A stretch of DNA of 64,000 bases from Cladocopium goreaui (lineage: Eukaryota > Sar > Dinophyceae > Suessiales > Symbiodiniaceae), in NCBI GenBank assembly GCA_947184155.2, contig CAMXCT020000884.1:87001-151000 (forward strand). The letters run 5' to 3'. Made by a program: the position numbers and the translations under genes. Shown piece after piece: positions 40,701-49,659 of the stretch (positions within the stretch are counted from its first letter, which is position 1; each line of letters starts with the position of its first letter). Under the pieces are notes generated by a model. The model saw only the letters and a program-made list of their open reading frames with translations. It ran no database searches and was not told the origin of the DNA.

Positions 40701-43700
40701 CATCAAATTCTTGATGACCCAGTTGGGGCTCCTGTTGATCAAACGTTTCATCCCTTCTTCTTGCGCTTGCAAGATGGACAGGGCGCACACAAAACGACAC
40801 TGGCCAGCATGCGTTTGCCCAGCACTATCCACTTCAGCGGCTACTTGTCGATGAGTAGCTGTCTCAAAGGAAAACCCGCATCGCATGATGCTCTCATGGG
40901 TCCATTTTTTCCAAGCCCCTTTGCCTCGAACCTTTGCACGCGCAAGTCCTGTCTTATGCTGTGGAAACAAATGGTCTTTCGTCCTGCCACGGCCAGATGC
41001 GTTAAAGGCAGTGCTTTGCAAGTCTAATGACCTTTGCTTTTTGAGCTGACTTTTTTGCACAGCCTGCTGTCTGCCCGGCCGACGGCCTTGTCCCCGCCGA
41101 CGACCTTGTCCCGGCGGATTGCCTTGTCCCGGCCGACGGCCTTGCCTACGAGGCTGGCCTGGCAAGGGCCCTGGCCGAACAGGCCCCTGCTGACCGACGG
41201 CAGGCTGATGGCCTTCTTGTTGCGGGCCTTGATGCAGGCCATGTCTCCGAATTGGTTCCCCTGGCTGCGCTTCATCCAACAGGTCCAGGAACTCATCCAA
41301 ACCCATTCCATCATCATCCTCCTCATCCGCCATGGCTAAACAAGTGGTTTCTTGAGTTACTTGCCTGAACACGAAATGGCTGCGGCAAGTTCCCTGGCTT
41401 TCTTTGCATGCTCTGCCCCACCAAATCAACTCTTGAACAACTGCGGTCAAACTTGAGATCCCGCTCAAGGAGCAATGAACCAACCAACCGAACAGGGCAG
41501 GTAATTGGTATTTGGCATTCATAGGGCTCAGTTTTGCCCAGAACAAAACAAGTTAAGAATACAATGAGACTGCCATTGCGGAAGGAAAGAAACAATGAAC
41601 AGAATTCAAATGAAGTGCTAAGAATTGCTCTCCCAAAATGAAAAGAACTTGAGCAGAATAGTAGAAGACGTGAAATATCAATCGTTGAAAGGAATTTAAA
41701 TTTTGAAAGAATCGTAAGGGAAACTCAAAAGATGAAAAGACGTGGAGAAGAAATGAAAAAGAATTGGGGAGAATTGCGGAAGAATTGTAGAAGAAATTCA
41801 AAAGAATTGAAAAGAATTGAAAAATGAAAAGAATTGTAGAAGAAATTCAAAAGAATTGAAAAGAATTGTAGAAGAAATTCAGAAGAATTGAAAAGAATTG
41901 TAGAAGAAATTCAAAAGAATTGAAAAGAATTGAAAAAAATGAAAAGAATTGTAGAAGAAATTCAAAAGAATTGAAAAGAATTGTAGAAGAAATTCAGAGG
42001 AATTGAAGAGAATTGTAGAAGAAATTCAAAAGAACTGAAAAGAATTGAAAAAATGAAAAGAATTGTAGAATAAATTCAAAAGAATTGAAAAGAATTGTAG
42101 AAGAAATTCAGAAGAATTGGAGAAAAGAATTGAAGAATTGCAGAAAACTTTTGAGAATTGACGAAAAAGAATAGAAATAGATTTCTCATGTGTCACTGCA
42201 CAGGCGGTTCTTAAAACCAGCTAATATATATATATATATATTATCGAAGGAAGTTTAGAAGTCAAACTTCCGACAATATGGAGAGATGAAAAGCAGAGCA
42301 GGGCAGAGGCAGAGAGAAGAGGAAGATTAGCAGAGAGAAGATCAGAAGAGAAAGAGTAAGAAGACAGAAGATACAGATGCGCGAAAAGGTAGGAAAGTCG
42401 CGAAACACTGTGTTTTTCCAATGATTTGTGGCTCCGGAGGATCAAAAAGTAGGCTCGCTAAAGCGGCGGGTGCGGAGCCAGCTGGCCAGATGAGAGATGA
42501 AAAATTGCACGCCGTTGTGGCGCGAAGCACATTTCCAAGTAAAATGTGTTAAAAAACTGAGGGTTCGGACCACTTTTTGAAGTTGCGATGTCGAAAAAGT
42601 GCACGCGTTGTGGCGCGAAGCACATTTCCAAGTCAAAATGTACAAAGCACACCAGCGTCGGACCACTTTGGAAGTTGCGATGTCAAAAAAGTGCCCGCCG
42701 TTGTGGCGCGAAGCACATTTCCAAGTCAAAATGTACAAAACACACCAGGTCGGACCACTTTTGGAAGTTGCGATGTCAAAAAAGTGCACGCCGTTGTGGC
42801 GCGAAGCACATTTCGAAGTCAAAAGTGTTAAAAAACTGGCGGTCTCGGACCACTTTTGGAAGTTGCGATGCACGCCGTTGTGGCGCGAAGCACATTTCCA
42901 AGTCAAAATGTACAAAACACACCATGCTCGGACCACTTTTGGAGGTTCAGATGTCGAAAAAGTGCACGCCGTTGTGGCGCGAAGCACATTTCCAAGTGAA
43001 AAGTGTAAAAAACTGAGGGTTTTGAGCCTTTTTTGACGTTAAGATGTCGAAAAAGTAGACACTGATTAACTTAACTAACTTGACTAACTTAACTAACTTA
43101 ACTACCCTAACTCCGACGACCACAGCAACAGCAACAACACCAACCACAACAACTACAACTACAACAACTACAACTACACAACAACTACAACTACAACTAG
43201 GACTACAACTACAACAACTACAGCTACAACTACAACAACTACAACAACAACAGCAGCAACAACAACAACAACTACAACTACAACTACACAACAACAACAA
43301 CTAGAACTACAACAACAACAGCTACAACAACAACAACAATAACAACAACTACTACTACAACAACAGCAACAACAACAACTACAACTACTACTACTACTAC
43401 TACTACACCAACAACAACAACAACAACAACAACTACTACTACTACTACTACTACAACTACAACAACTACAACTACAACTACAACTGCACTACACAACAAC
43501 TACAACTACGCAACAACTACAGCTACAACTACAACAACTACAACTACAACTACAACAACTACAACTACAACTACACGACAACTACAACTACAAAACAACT
43601 ACAGCTACAACTATATGACTGCAACTACACTACACTAATTACATTACACCACAACTACAACTCCACTACGCTACAACTACAACTACAGTTGCAGTACATC

Positions 43701-46700
43701 ATACTACATCTAGCAGTTGTGGGTGAGGTGACCACTGCAACCATTGCAAACACTCCAGCAAACACAACTCCAACCACCTTTCGGTCAATCAGTGGATTCG
43801 CCCTGCCATCCGTGATTCACAACAACCAACGTCTCCTATAGGTTTCCTATTCTGAAACTTCCGCCACCGCCTTGTGCGGTACTACTGGTATATATATATA
43901 TATATACAAACATATAACTCAGATATAACTTACTTATAGAACTGGAAAAATGAACAAAACTGAAAAAAAAAAAACGGACGCAATCTTGACACATGTTAGA
44001 TTAATTCTTTATCTTGATTAAAAGAGCAAGTGTTGCTTTGTTTGGATACCCAATGCAGAGATGCTGGTTTGGTTGCCGTGCGAACAAGGGTGCCAGCTCT
44101 GAAATCCAAGTCTTGTCAGACCTCCGACTTTTGTTTCCGGATACCCATCCACCATGTACGCATGTATGTATACATTCACATAGACACGAGTACATGGCAA
44201 TAAAACACTCATCCACCATCTACCAGAGAAACAACATGTGTCACATGTGAATGTATGTATGTATGTATGTATGTACGTATGTATAAATTTATGTATGTAT
44301 ACCTGAGAAGGGGTGGAACGAAAGCCAGCGCTTGCTTTTTGACTCGCGCGGGGGCGCGTGAAACTGAAACTCCACCTCATCCATATGGCATGGCTCAAAC
44401 ATGAAGCGCCCCAACATCAACAATTGCTATCGGGTCATAATTTTCCAATCATTAAATGGACCTTTTTCGGGTAAACTCCAAGATTTTGTAATTTCTATAT
44501 CCAATATGTTTCCTACAATGTACTGCGGCATTGTGAAAAGTTCTATCTCAAGTTCCGTAAATCCGCCTTTGGTTGCTCATTTATCTTAAAACAGCGCAAG
44601 TTTGCTCCCACCTATTGTAGATAAATAATACCCGTTTTTTTGTGTGAACAGTGGTCATGTGACCTCTCAAAGTCTAAATTGTTTTCTCCCCAGCGTGGTC
44701 CATGCTTCTCCGCGAAGTTCCGCAACATTTTGGCCGTACGGTGAGAAATCAAAACATAGCTCTACTCGCAAAATGGGCAGTGCAAACCCAAGACAATATT
44801 ATAACATACGTAAGAAAGGGTATAAGAACGAATGAAAATCGAGGAAAACAATGCAAAACCCACGGGAAATATAGAACAGTGGCGAACATGCAGTCCAAAT
44901 CAAAAGTATATATATTTAGGCCATTTACAGACCTGGGTACCCCCCCCCCCCCCCCAAGGGGCTGGAAAATAGGGATTTTACAGGAAATGTCGCGGAATAG
45001 CATCATCCCTGACATCGATAGAGATAATTGTTTGGCATCCCGGAAAATCTTCTCAGCTATCACACTCGCCAAACATCCCTTTTAAAAGGCACACGTCATT
45101 GCCATTAGAAGATTCAAATTCTTTCTCGATGTTTTAGTACAAGATTCACTTTTAGTTCTGTTTCAGCCTTCTCAGTACGGCCTCTTACAATGATATTACA
45201 GCATTTGCCTCCTAACCTAGGTGGCTCCTGGGCGCAATCTTCATTCCAATGCTTTGTGACAATAACCAGAGGCCTGGAGCCTATGCATCACTTGACAGTC
45301 GACTCAGTTCTAAACCGGAAAGACTATTCCTTCCGTTTACCAGTAGATCGTTTTTGTAGTTCTTATCACAAAACTACCAGAATCAGGGAGGCACCAAAAA
45401 AACGTCAAACAGCTTTAAGCATTATAAATACTCTAATCTGCAGATTGTATTTATTTTTCTTACTCTGTGAACGAAATCACACTTTTCTAACTTCACACAG
45501 ATTACCATGAAACCAATTTTCCCATGCAACTCCTAAAATCTTACAACTCATACATCTTTTTCCTATACCATCCGCATCTTGCTCCAAGGTTTCATGGCAA
45601 TGTCTTGTACGCGAGTCAGCCACTATTTCCTATCACCAAACTACATTGCTCATCATCTAACATTATCTACAGAAACCAAATCGGATTTCCTGCTCAACGT
45701 TTCCGCTCGTTGAAATTGTCTTGGTTTTCACTATATTTTTTAAAGCATTTTTTAGTTATAACATTTTCCTAGGTTTTCACTGTATTTTTCTAACATGTTA
45801 CATGCCTCCTAGCATGTTCACGCGTGTCCTCCATGTTGTACTGTTTTCTACATCGTTTCCTCTAGTTGTTCCAAGCATTTCCTAGCTTGTACACCGTTTT
45901 CCTAATATTGTCACAACTTTTCTTCCAGTTTCCACTGCTTTTTCTACCGTTTCCTGTGGTTACTTTCTTCTCTTTTGTAGGTTTTCACTGTGTTTTGTCC
46001 AGCTTTTTTTTAATTACATGCTTCCTACCATTTTCACCGCTTTCCTCTATGGCTTTTTGTACCATTTCCTCTCGTTTCCTGCATTTCATGCATTTTCAAT
46101 ATATTTTTCCAAGAGTTTTACCCGTCTCCTTCAGTTTCCGATCGTTTTTGCACCATTTCCTCTGGTTGTTATCGCATTTTCCTGCACTTTCACTGTCTTT
46201 TTCCAACATGTTTACTGCATCGTCATAGTTTGTTCCTAGCAGCCACTCCGGTTTCCTCCATGTTCCAACAGATTTTGCATGGTTTGTTCCTAGCATTTTC
46301 CTCTGATCGTTATCATGTTTTCCTCAAGTTTCATTGTATTTTCCAATACATCCTCTTCGTGGGTTTTCAATATGTTTTGTCCAGCATTTTTTTACTACAT
46401 GTTTCCTATCATTTTCACCTCTTTCCTCCATAGGTTTTTGCACCATTTCCTCTGGTTTCCTGCATTTTCATGCCTTTTCAATATTAGTATTAATCCAAGA
46501 GTTTTACCTGTCTCCTTCATTTTCCGATCCTTTTTGCACCATTTCCTCTCGTTGTTATCACATTTTCCTGCACTTTCACTGTATTTTTCCAGCATGTTTA
46601 CTGTATCGTCATGGTTTGCGCCTAGCATTCGCTCCGGTTTCCTCCATGTTCCAACAGATTTTGCATGGTTTGTTCCTAGCATTTTCCTCTGATCGTTATC

Positions 46701-48850
46701 ATGTTTTCCTCAAGTTTCATTGTATTTTCCAATACATCCTCTTCGTGGGTTTTCAATATGTTTTGTCCAGCATTTTTTTACTACATGTTTCCTATCATTT
46801 TCACCTCTTTCCTCCATTGGTTTTTACACCATTTCCTCTGGTTTCCTGCATTTTCATACCTTTTCAATATTAATATTAATCCAAGAGTTTTACCTGTCTC
46901 CTTCATTTTCCGATCCTTTTTGCACCATTTCCTCTCGTTGTTATCACATTTTCCTGCACTTTCACTGTATTTTTCCAGCATGTGTACTGCATCGTCATGA
47001 TTTGCGCCTAGCATTCGCTCCGGTTTCCTCCATTTTCCAAGGGATTTTCCATGGTTTGTTCCTAGCATTCGCTCCGTTTTCGTCCGTTTTCCAGGGGATT
47101 TTGTACGATTTCCTCTGATCGTTATCATGTTTTCCTGCAGTTTCATTGTATTTTCCAATACATCCTCATGGTCTCTCCGGCCACCAAAAAGGCGGACCTA
47201 GGGGGAATCGATACCCCACCGTCAGCAAATTGCCTAGTGGTACATAATCCAGCAAAATGCTCCGTTTTCTCGCGCTCAACACAGGGGCACGGCGAGATTT
47301 CGTTCCCTTTCGGCAACCACCCCCCCCCACACCCCCTATTCTCACTTCGTTCGCAAACAGCAACTAGCCAGCTAGCTGGCTTTCGTAATATATATATATA
47401 CGACATCAAATTATGTATCTATATATCTATATATAGAGAGAGAGATAGACATGTAGTATTATATATATATATGTATTATATATATATGTAAGTATTGTAT
47501 ATATATATATATATACATGTGTGTGTATTATGATGTATTATGTATATATACATCATATACAATTCATATACACACATCAAAACATGTTAAAATAAATAGC
47601 AGTGCCAAGCAGCGAAGCTGGCCGAAGACCGACAAGACCAAGACGGAGAGGTCCCGGTTGAAGACCTCACTGGGTTTTCAGGCACGGTAAAAATTTCTCA
47701 AAAAAATGGGGAGAATTTCGCCAAGAGGGAAATATGACCAAAATATGGAGTGAATTTGACTAAAGTGCAATCAGTTTCAAAATTGGAATGCAGCAACAAT
47801 ATCCACTAGCTGATGGGGGTTTAGGATTTCAACTGCTATTTCTTTCTGGGTTGGATGACTAAAAAGTCACCTGTTAGATCCTGTTGGTTGGTTTGCTGGT
47901 CAGTTGGGTATGAGCAGTCACAAGTGATCACTGTGGCCCTTCACTGTGCCTGCGCCGGATTGTAGAAGACATCATTTTTGCCATCTTTGCGTTTGGCATT
48001 CACCGGTAAAACCTGCATTGCAGAGGAGGTTCCAATTTGTGAGGCCTGAAAGCATGCTGGATACAGAACTGTAGGCTCCCAAACCATCTCAAACCAACAA
48101 TAAACGCATGCATTCGGTGATTCATGTTGCTTTCCATGCTGCTTGAGCCTCCAAAATTTGCTGATCCAGGTGGTTTCGAGATTGGCCTTGCACCCTCCAG
48201 GCCTCTGCCAAGCCCTCTCGGATGGGTGGCAAAGTCTCAGCATCTCCGGGAGCCTCTCGTGTGTAGCTCTGCAACGTTGGACCTTCAAGACCTGCCTTGG
48301 AGAAATTCCAAACCAAAACATCCAATGATCCCACCACAGATTGTCAGCAACAGGAATAATCCGTGAAACATCGCAAAACCAGCTGGAGTTTTTCTCTCAT
48401 CAATCTCTCCACTTCAGCAATCATATGACTATCTGATCTTCAAGCGTCAAGAGTTGAAAACTCCCCCACCCTAATGCCGCCTGCGATGGGACTGCCACCA
48501 CTTGGTCCAGTTTCTCAGCCTTCTAAGATCGCAAGCATGCGGTTTTAAATACCTCCCAGATCCCCTCTGTTTTTTAGTGGTGTTCATTGTGTTTTCATTC
48601 ATGCCCGGGAATATCCCAAATCATCATATTCTTGGTTATACCCCAATGAAATCCTGTTAAATCCCATTGAATCCCACCAATTCCCATTGAGTCCCACTGA
48701 ATCCCAGTAAATCCGGCTAAATCCCATTGAATCCCACGAATTTTTTTCCCCCATCATGATATCACTCGTTCTTTTGGTGGATGTCGTTACGCTTTCTTCA
48801 TGGCCCCGGAGGCCCATACTGCGCCACTTTGAAGCCTCAGGATCCTCCAT
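18251..48850 (-). CDS. TRM1: TRM1, tRNA (guanine26-N2)-dimethyltransferase, multi-exon gene
   Basis: This enzyme uses S-adenosylmethionine to make N2,N2-dimethylguanosine at position 26 of tRNA. Family blocks appear in order on the minus strand: DVFYNPAQ then [17 protein letters not shown] (SAM-binding), [20 protein letters not shown] (catalytic motif IV), [32 protein letters not shown] then [42 protein letters not shown] and [12 protein letters not shown]. Exons I could phase: 48194-48295, 47950-48012, 47623-47665, 34014-34186, 33789-33833, 33081-33156, 32717-32742, 32529-32594, 31961-32028, 31544-31652, 30974-31021, 30698-30735, 30616-30646, 30466-30489, 29917-29961, 29587-29622, about 29105-29164, 25757-25790, 24312-24367, 23855-23897, 23621-23673, 18944-18985, 18700-18739, and a terminal exon about 18251-18384. 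The first exon (ATG at 48,850) and last exon are the weakest. The cysteine segment expected between 29.1 and 25.8 kb was not found, nor was the usual KTDAP block after REPQ. Identity is certain; the ends are not. Confidence 0.9.
19100..19262 (-). other. Coding-like segment inside the 4.6-kb TRM1 intron
   Basis: After a cacag|GA acceptor-like site the minus strand is open as [49 protein letters not shown]. Composition is protein-like and GC-rich compared with the surrounding intron. Phase fits a GA-AG splice from the segment ending LPDE at 23.0 kb, and a GT in phase 2 would fit the first recognised HIR exon at 17,638. Confidence 0.35.
19838..19964. mobile_element. 127-bp inverted-repeat element, related family
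   Basis: Ends are gaccctccggtcaaacatgg and the reverse complement of gaccctccggcgatcaaaca. The inner sequence (catttatagtg, ttcccattgaag) resembles the 104-bp family, but the ends differ. It lies in the 4.6-kb TRM1 intron. Confidence 0.85.
20239..22250. repeat. 2-kb GATA-class microsatellite
   Basis: Starts as pure (gata)n, passes through (gataagatag)n, (gattagata)n and (acatagatagat)n, and ends in (atatacat)n. Long higher-order copies of about 150 bp are visible between 21,150 and 21,560. It lies inside the 4.6-kb TRM1 intron. Confidence 0.97.
22985..23119 (-). other. Coding-like segment with MG-Cys start inside a TRM1 intron
   Basis: The minus strand reads [20 protein letters not shown] from ATG 23,107, then VRFVLPDE before a possible GA donor and a TGA. 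A second in-phase ATG lies at 23,119. An MG start followed by three Cys would suit N-myristoylation and palmitoylation, as in HIR proteins. It could be an unlinked exon, the missing first exon of the HIR gene, or chance. See the segment at 19,100-19,262. Confidence 0.35.
26400..26680. repeat. Array of degenerate palindromes, consensus catccgnaattcgga
   Basis: About six copies (near 26,407, 26,479, 26,506, 26,562, 26,615 and 26,659), several followed by caactag. Spacing 27-73 bp. It is in a TRM1 intron and non-coding. Confidence 0.7.
27474..28507. other. 1-kb segment bounded by inverted C-rich/G-rich blocks in TA tracts
   Basis: Left block tgagcccggtccccggaccc followed by long C runs (27,479-27,560). 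Right block, on the minus strand, starts tgagcagggacccccacacc (28,502 downward). Both abut (TA)n. Between them lies AT microsatellite. It may be an element or chance expansion. Confidence 0.4.
29105..34186 (-). CDS. TRM1: TRM1 catalytic exon block with micro-exons
   Basis: Fourteen exons encode the methyltransferase core. Exon 34014-34186 is an Ala/Glu-rich insert ([18 protein letters not shown], then four APAE repeats), lineage-specific as far as I know. Exon 33789-33833 is a 15-residue acidic link. Exon 33081-33156 carries LEALAATG. The 26-nt exon 32717-32742 encodes IRTIRYAK. The 24-nt exon 30466-30489 encodes VHEMALRL. The 31-nt exon 30616-30646 encodes [10 protein letters not shown]. Catalytic DLDPYG is in 31544-31652 and [15 protein letters not shown] in 29917-29961. 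When joined in phase, the residue spacing matches that of characterised TRM1 proteins, with no gaps from VPRTALP to [11 protein letters not shown]. The end of the 29.1-kb exon is not resolved. Two introns use GA donors (at 34,013 and 32,716). Confidence 0.88.
32950..33043. mobile_element. 94-bp inverted-repeat element in a TRM1 intron
   Basis: Perfect 16-bp terminal inverted repeats (ggttccataaatgggg and ccccatttatggaacc) with a palindromic middle. It ends 37 bp from the exon at 33,081. Confidence 0.88.
34376..34700. repeat. Left subterminal minisatellite of the 8-kb element
   Basis: Irregular tandem repeat of a 20-40-bp unit built from caattcttttcaattctttt and gaatttcttcta. Its reverse complement forms the right subterminal array at 41,790-42,170, so the two can pair as a long imperfect hairpin. 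Confidence 0.85.
34787..36273. other. Left inner part of the 8-kb element
   Basis: This lies downstream of the methyltransferase frame. It has open frames on both strands between 35,017 and 35,586, for example plus-strand [20 protein letters not shown] followed by [18 protein letters not shown] cannot decide which strand, if any, codes. Confidence 0.3.
36274..37927 (-). CDS. DNA cytosine-5 methyltransferase (element-borne)
   Basis: Two minus-strand frames (37,202-37,927 and 36,274-37,221) read as one enzyme. The first carries a Cys motif region ([15 protein letters not shown]) and then [17 protein letters not shown], matching motif VI (ENV). The second opens with [17 protein letters not shown], matching motif VIII (QxRxR-like), then a Lys/Glu-rich insert, LMLQGFP, and [20 protein letters not shown], matching motif X (GNAxxxPV). 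The order agrees with the Dcm/DNMT fold. I could not see the catalytic PCQ loop of motif IV; it should precede [15 protein letters not shown] near 37,480, where the frame is degenerate or interrupted by an unrecognised intron. The frame change near 37,235 lies in a short gap between two GC direct repeats, too short for a normal intron. Methyltransferase genes captured by mobile elements are known in dinoflagellates. Whether this copy is active is unknown. Confidence 0.78.
37999..38215. repeat. 21-bp minisatellite inside the 8-kb element
   Basis: About eight tandem copies of a 21-bp unit (ctctaactaaaaccatacttt) lie just upstream of the methyltransferase frame. On the minus strand the unit stays open and would encode a seven-residue repeat MVLVRES. 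It could be untranslated leader or linker. Confidence 0.85.
38519..39302 (-). CDS. Element-borne basic/acidic and Cys-His region, unknown function
   Basis: Two minus-strand frames continue downstream of the transposase-like gene. One (39,302-38,916) starts near [20 protein letters not shown], contains a basic patch ([16 protein letters not shown]), then an acidic Ser-rich patch. The other, open from about 38,930 to 38,519, reads [20 protein letters not shown], then [13 protein letters not shown] and [10 protein letters not shown], then [19 protein letters not shown]. The Cys/His spacing suggests a small zinc-binding fold followed by a helix-rich segment. They may be later exons of the transposase-like gene or a separate protein. 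I do not recognise the family with confidence. Confidence 0.4.
39934..41333 (-). CDS. Probable DDE/RNase-H-fold transposase
   Basis: Start ATG at 41,331-41,333 follows an in-frame upstream extension without similarity. The N-terminus is acidic ([20 protein letters not shown]), followed by a Gln/Gly/Arg/Pro-rich linker of about 80 residues. The core has [10 protein letters not shown], then about 100 residues later [16 protein letters not shown], then [21 protein letters not shown]. Two acidic positions followed by an Asn and a downstream His match the layout of RNase-H-fold transposases. The third acidic residue is not obvious but could be in the second exon (40,206-39,934), which carries [18 protein letters not shown] and ends FFDGPGQD before a stop. 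The join lies between about 40,320 and 40,206; the repeated gtatt on both sides of the gap is the splice pattern seen elsewhere here. The family assignment is inference from motif spacing only. Confidence 0.5.
41790..42170. repeat. Right subterminal minisatellite, inverted relative to the left one
   Basis: Repeats of aagaattgtagaagaaattc and aaaagaattgaaaag, the reverse complement of the array at 34,376-34,700. It lies about 40 bp inside the right terminal inverted repeat. Confidence 0.85.
42242..43891 (+). mobile_element. Non-autonomous repeat element, copy B
   Basis: Sister of copy A. Head tcgaaggaagtttagaagtc, six 94-bp-class units at about 42,496-43,055, a (caacta)n tract to 43,690, and the same tail ending gcggtactactggta. 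Both ends abut (TA)n tracts. Its left end lies only 17 bp from the right end of the 8-kb methyltransferase element, so both inserted into one TA tract. It may be mobilised by another element's transposase; the tail contains ggaagtttca on the minus strand, echoing the head's ggaagttta. Confidence 0.75.
43892..47622 (-). other. Right part of the large TRM1 intron
   Basis: Apart from the T-rich tandem duplication and AT microsatellites at 47,390-47,560, I see no coding content. A run of 19 C at about 44,943-44,959 and a second C run at 47,322 resemble the C-rich blocks at 27.5 kb. Confidence 0.5.
45780..47168. repeat. T-rich tandem duplication, 386-bp unit
   Basis: Two nearly identical 386-bp units (about 46,315-46,700 and 46,701-47,086), flanked by more diverged copies from about 45,780 and a third copy broken off at 47,168. 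Composition is ttttcctc-rich. The continuous Phe/Ser-rich frames are by-products. Confidence 0.88.
47623..48850 (-). CDS. TRM1: TRM1 5' exon block
   Basis: This block holds the N-terminal exons of TRM1. A possible start ATG lies at 48,848-48,850, opening an acidic stretch beginning MEDPEASKW that could splice at a GT after HEES. Exon 48194-48295 encodes 34 residues ending [10 protein letters not shown], which resembles the family's N-terminal REG block. Exon 47950-48012 ends DVFYNPAQ, and exon 47623-47665 begins VFNRDLS; together they form the family signature FYNPxQxFNRDLS. Junctions read agg|GT to cag|GT, cag|GC to gag|GT, and ttcg|GC to cag|GC. The next exon is 13.4 kb away at 34,186, across an intron filled by mobile elements. 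The signature pair is secure. The ATG and the 48.2-kb exon rest on phase match and weak similarity. Confidence 0.7.
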
Positions 48851-49659
48851 GGTGCCACTTTGCAACAAGATCAACGTGTTTGAGGCATCTGTATATCTGA
48901 TTAAAATTGATTAAATACATCCATACTGTCCATACTAGTATCGTATAATCCATTGGGATGTGCCCCGAATCTCTTACTTTTCTAGTTTCAGGTGTCACTG
49001 ATGTTTGCAATTTGCTGCTGAATGAATGAACAGCACAAATGTTATTTCCATGCGATGGAGCAGTTCGTGCCCATTGCATCCGATTTTCGTTCGTATACGA
49101 AAAAAACGTGCTCACCTTGCCACTGTTCAGTGAGGGTGCAAACAGTGAATTTCGGGCTTGGAGAAACCAACATTCCAAGTTGTTTTGGTTTGTCATGTTT
49201 GTCATGTTTTGTCGTGTGGGCATGGCCACATACTACATCGAAGCAGCTCTTCCCTGCTAGTTCGACATGTTTGTCATGGTTCAGCCTACACTGCAAAGCG
49301 GCACGGCCACGGCTGCACCCCTTCCAAGACCTTCCTGTCCTAAAACATCACAAGCGAAGCTGGATGAAATTTTTTGACCAAGAGAATAGTGAACAACAAA
49401 ACCAGAAAACAGACCAGTGGCCGAAAAGGATGGACAAAACCAAAAAGCAAAAGAATAGTAACATAGCGCAAGCGCAAGCGCAAGGGCACTGGCTGCAAAG
49501 TACTACAAAAATGGACAGAGTGCAAATTAAGGGATGTCTGGGCATCTGGGTTGCTGCTCACTGTTTTTTTTGCGGCGCTTCCTTTGGTCAATGATTGAGC
49601 TTGTGGTAAAGTCTTGCCAGCGTTGTCTAGAGTCCACAAGCAGAGAAGCAACAAGGACA
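48851..49659. other. Spacer upstream of TRM1
   Basis: There are open frames on both strands at 49,022-49,594 without recognisable motifs. The stretch may contain the TRM1 promoter, but dinoflagellate promoters lack signals I could identify. Confidence 0.3.

Larger units (their letters stand above)
34265..42224 (-). mobile_element. 8-kb TIR element carrying a transposase-like gene and a DNA methyltransferase
   Basis: The left end reads ttggctggttttag (34,265-34,278). The right end, read on the minus strand, is ttagctggttttaa (42,224-42,211): 14 bp with two mismatches. Both ends abut (TA)n tracts, so a TA-type target duplication cannot be told from the microsatellite. Just inside each end lies a minisatellite built on caattcttttcaatt (34,376-34,690) and its reverse complement (41,790-42,170), making long subterminal inverted repeats. 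All coding-like frames between run on the minus strand: transposase-like (41.3-39.9 kb), Lys/acidic and Cys/His region (39.3-38.5 kb), methyltransferase (37.9-36.3 kb). I saw no reverse transcriptase motif. The element sits wholly inside a TRM1 intron in the same orientation as the gene. The boundaries are inferred from one copy. Confidence 0.6.

Noticed and set aside
42442-43036. Similar Cys/His-rich frames over copy B that look like zinc-finger arrays
   Set aside because: Same tandem-unit artefact.
43080-43499. Poly-Val, poly-Thr and poly-Gln frames
   Set aside because: Translations of the caacta/caacaa tract.
45866-47158. Phe/Ser-rich frames resembling membrane proteins
   Set aside because: They follow the T-rich 386-bp repeat and break at unit edges. 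No start context or motif.
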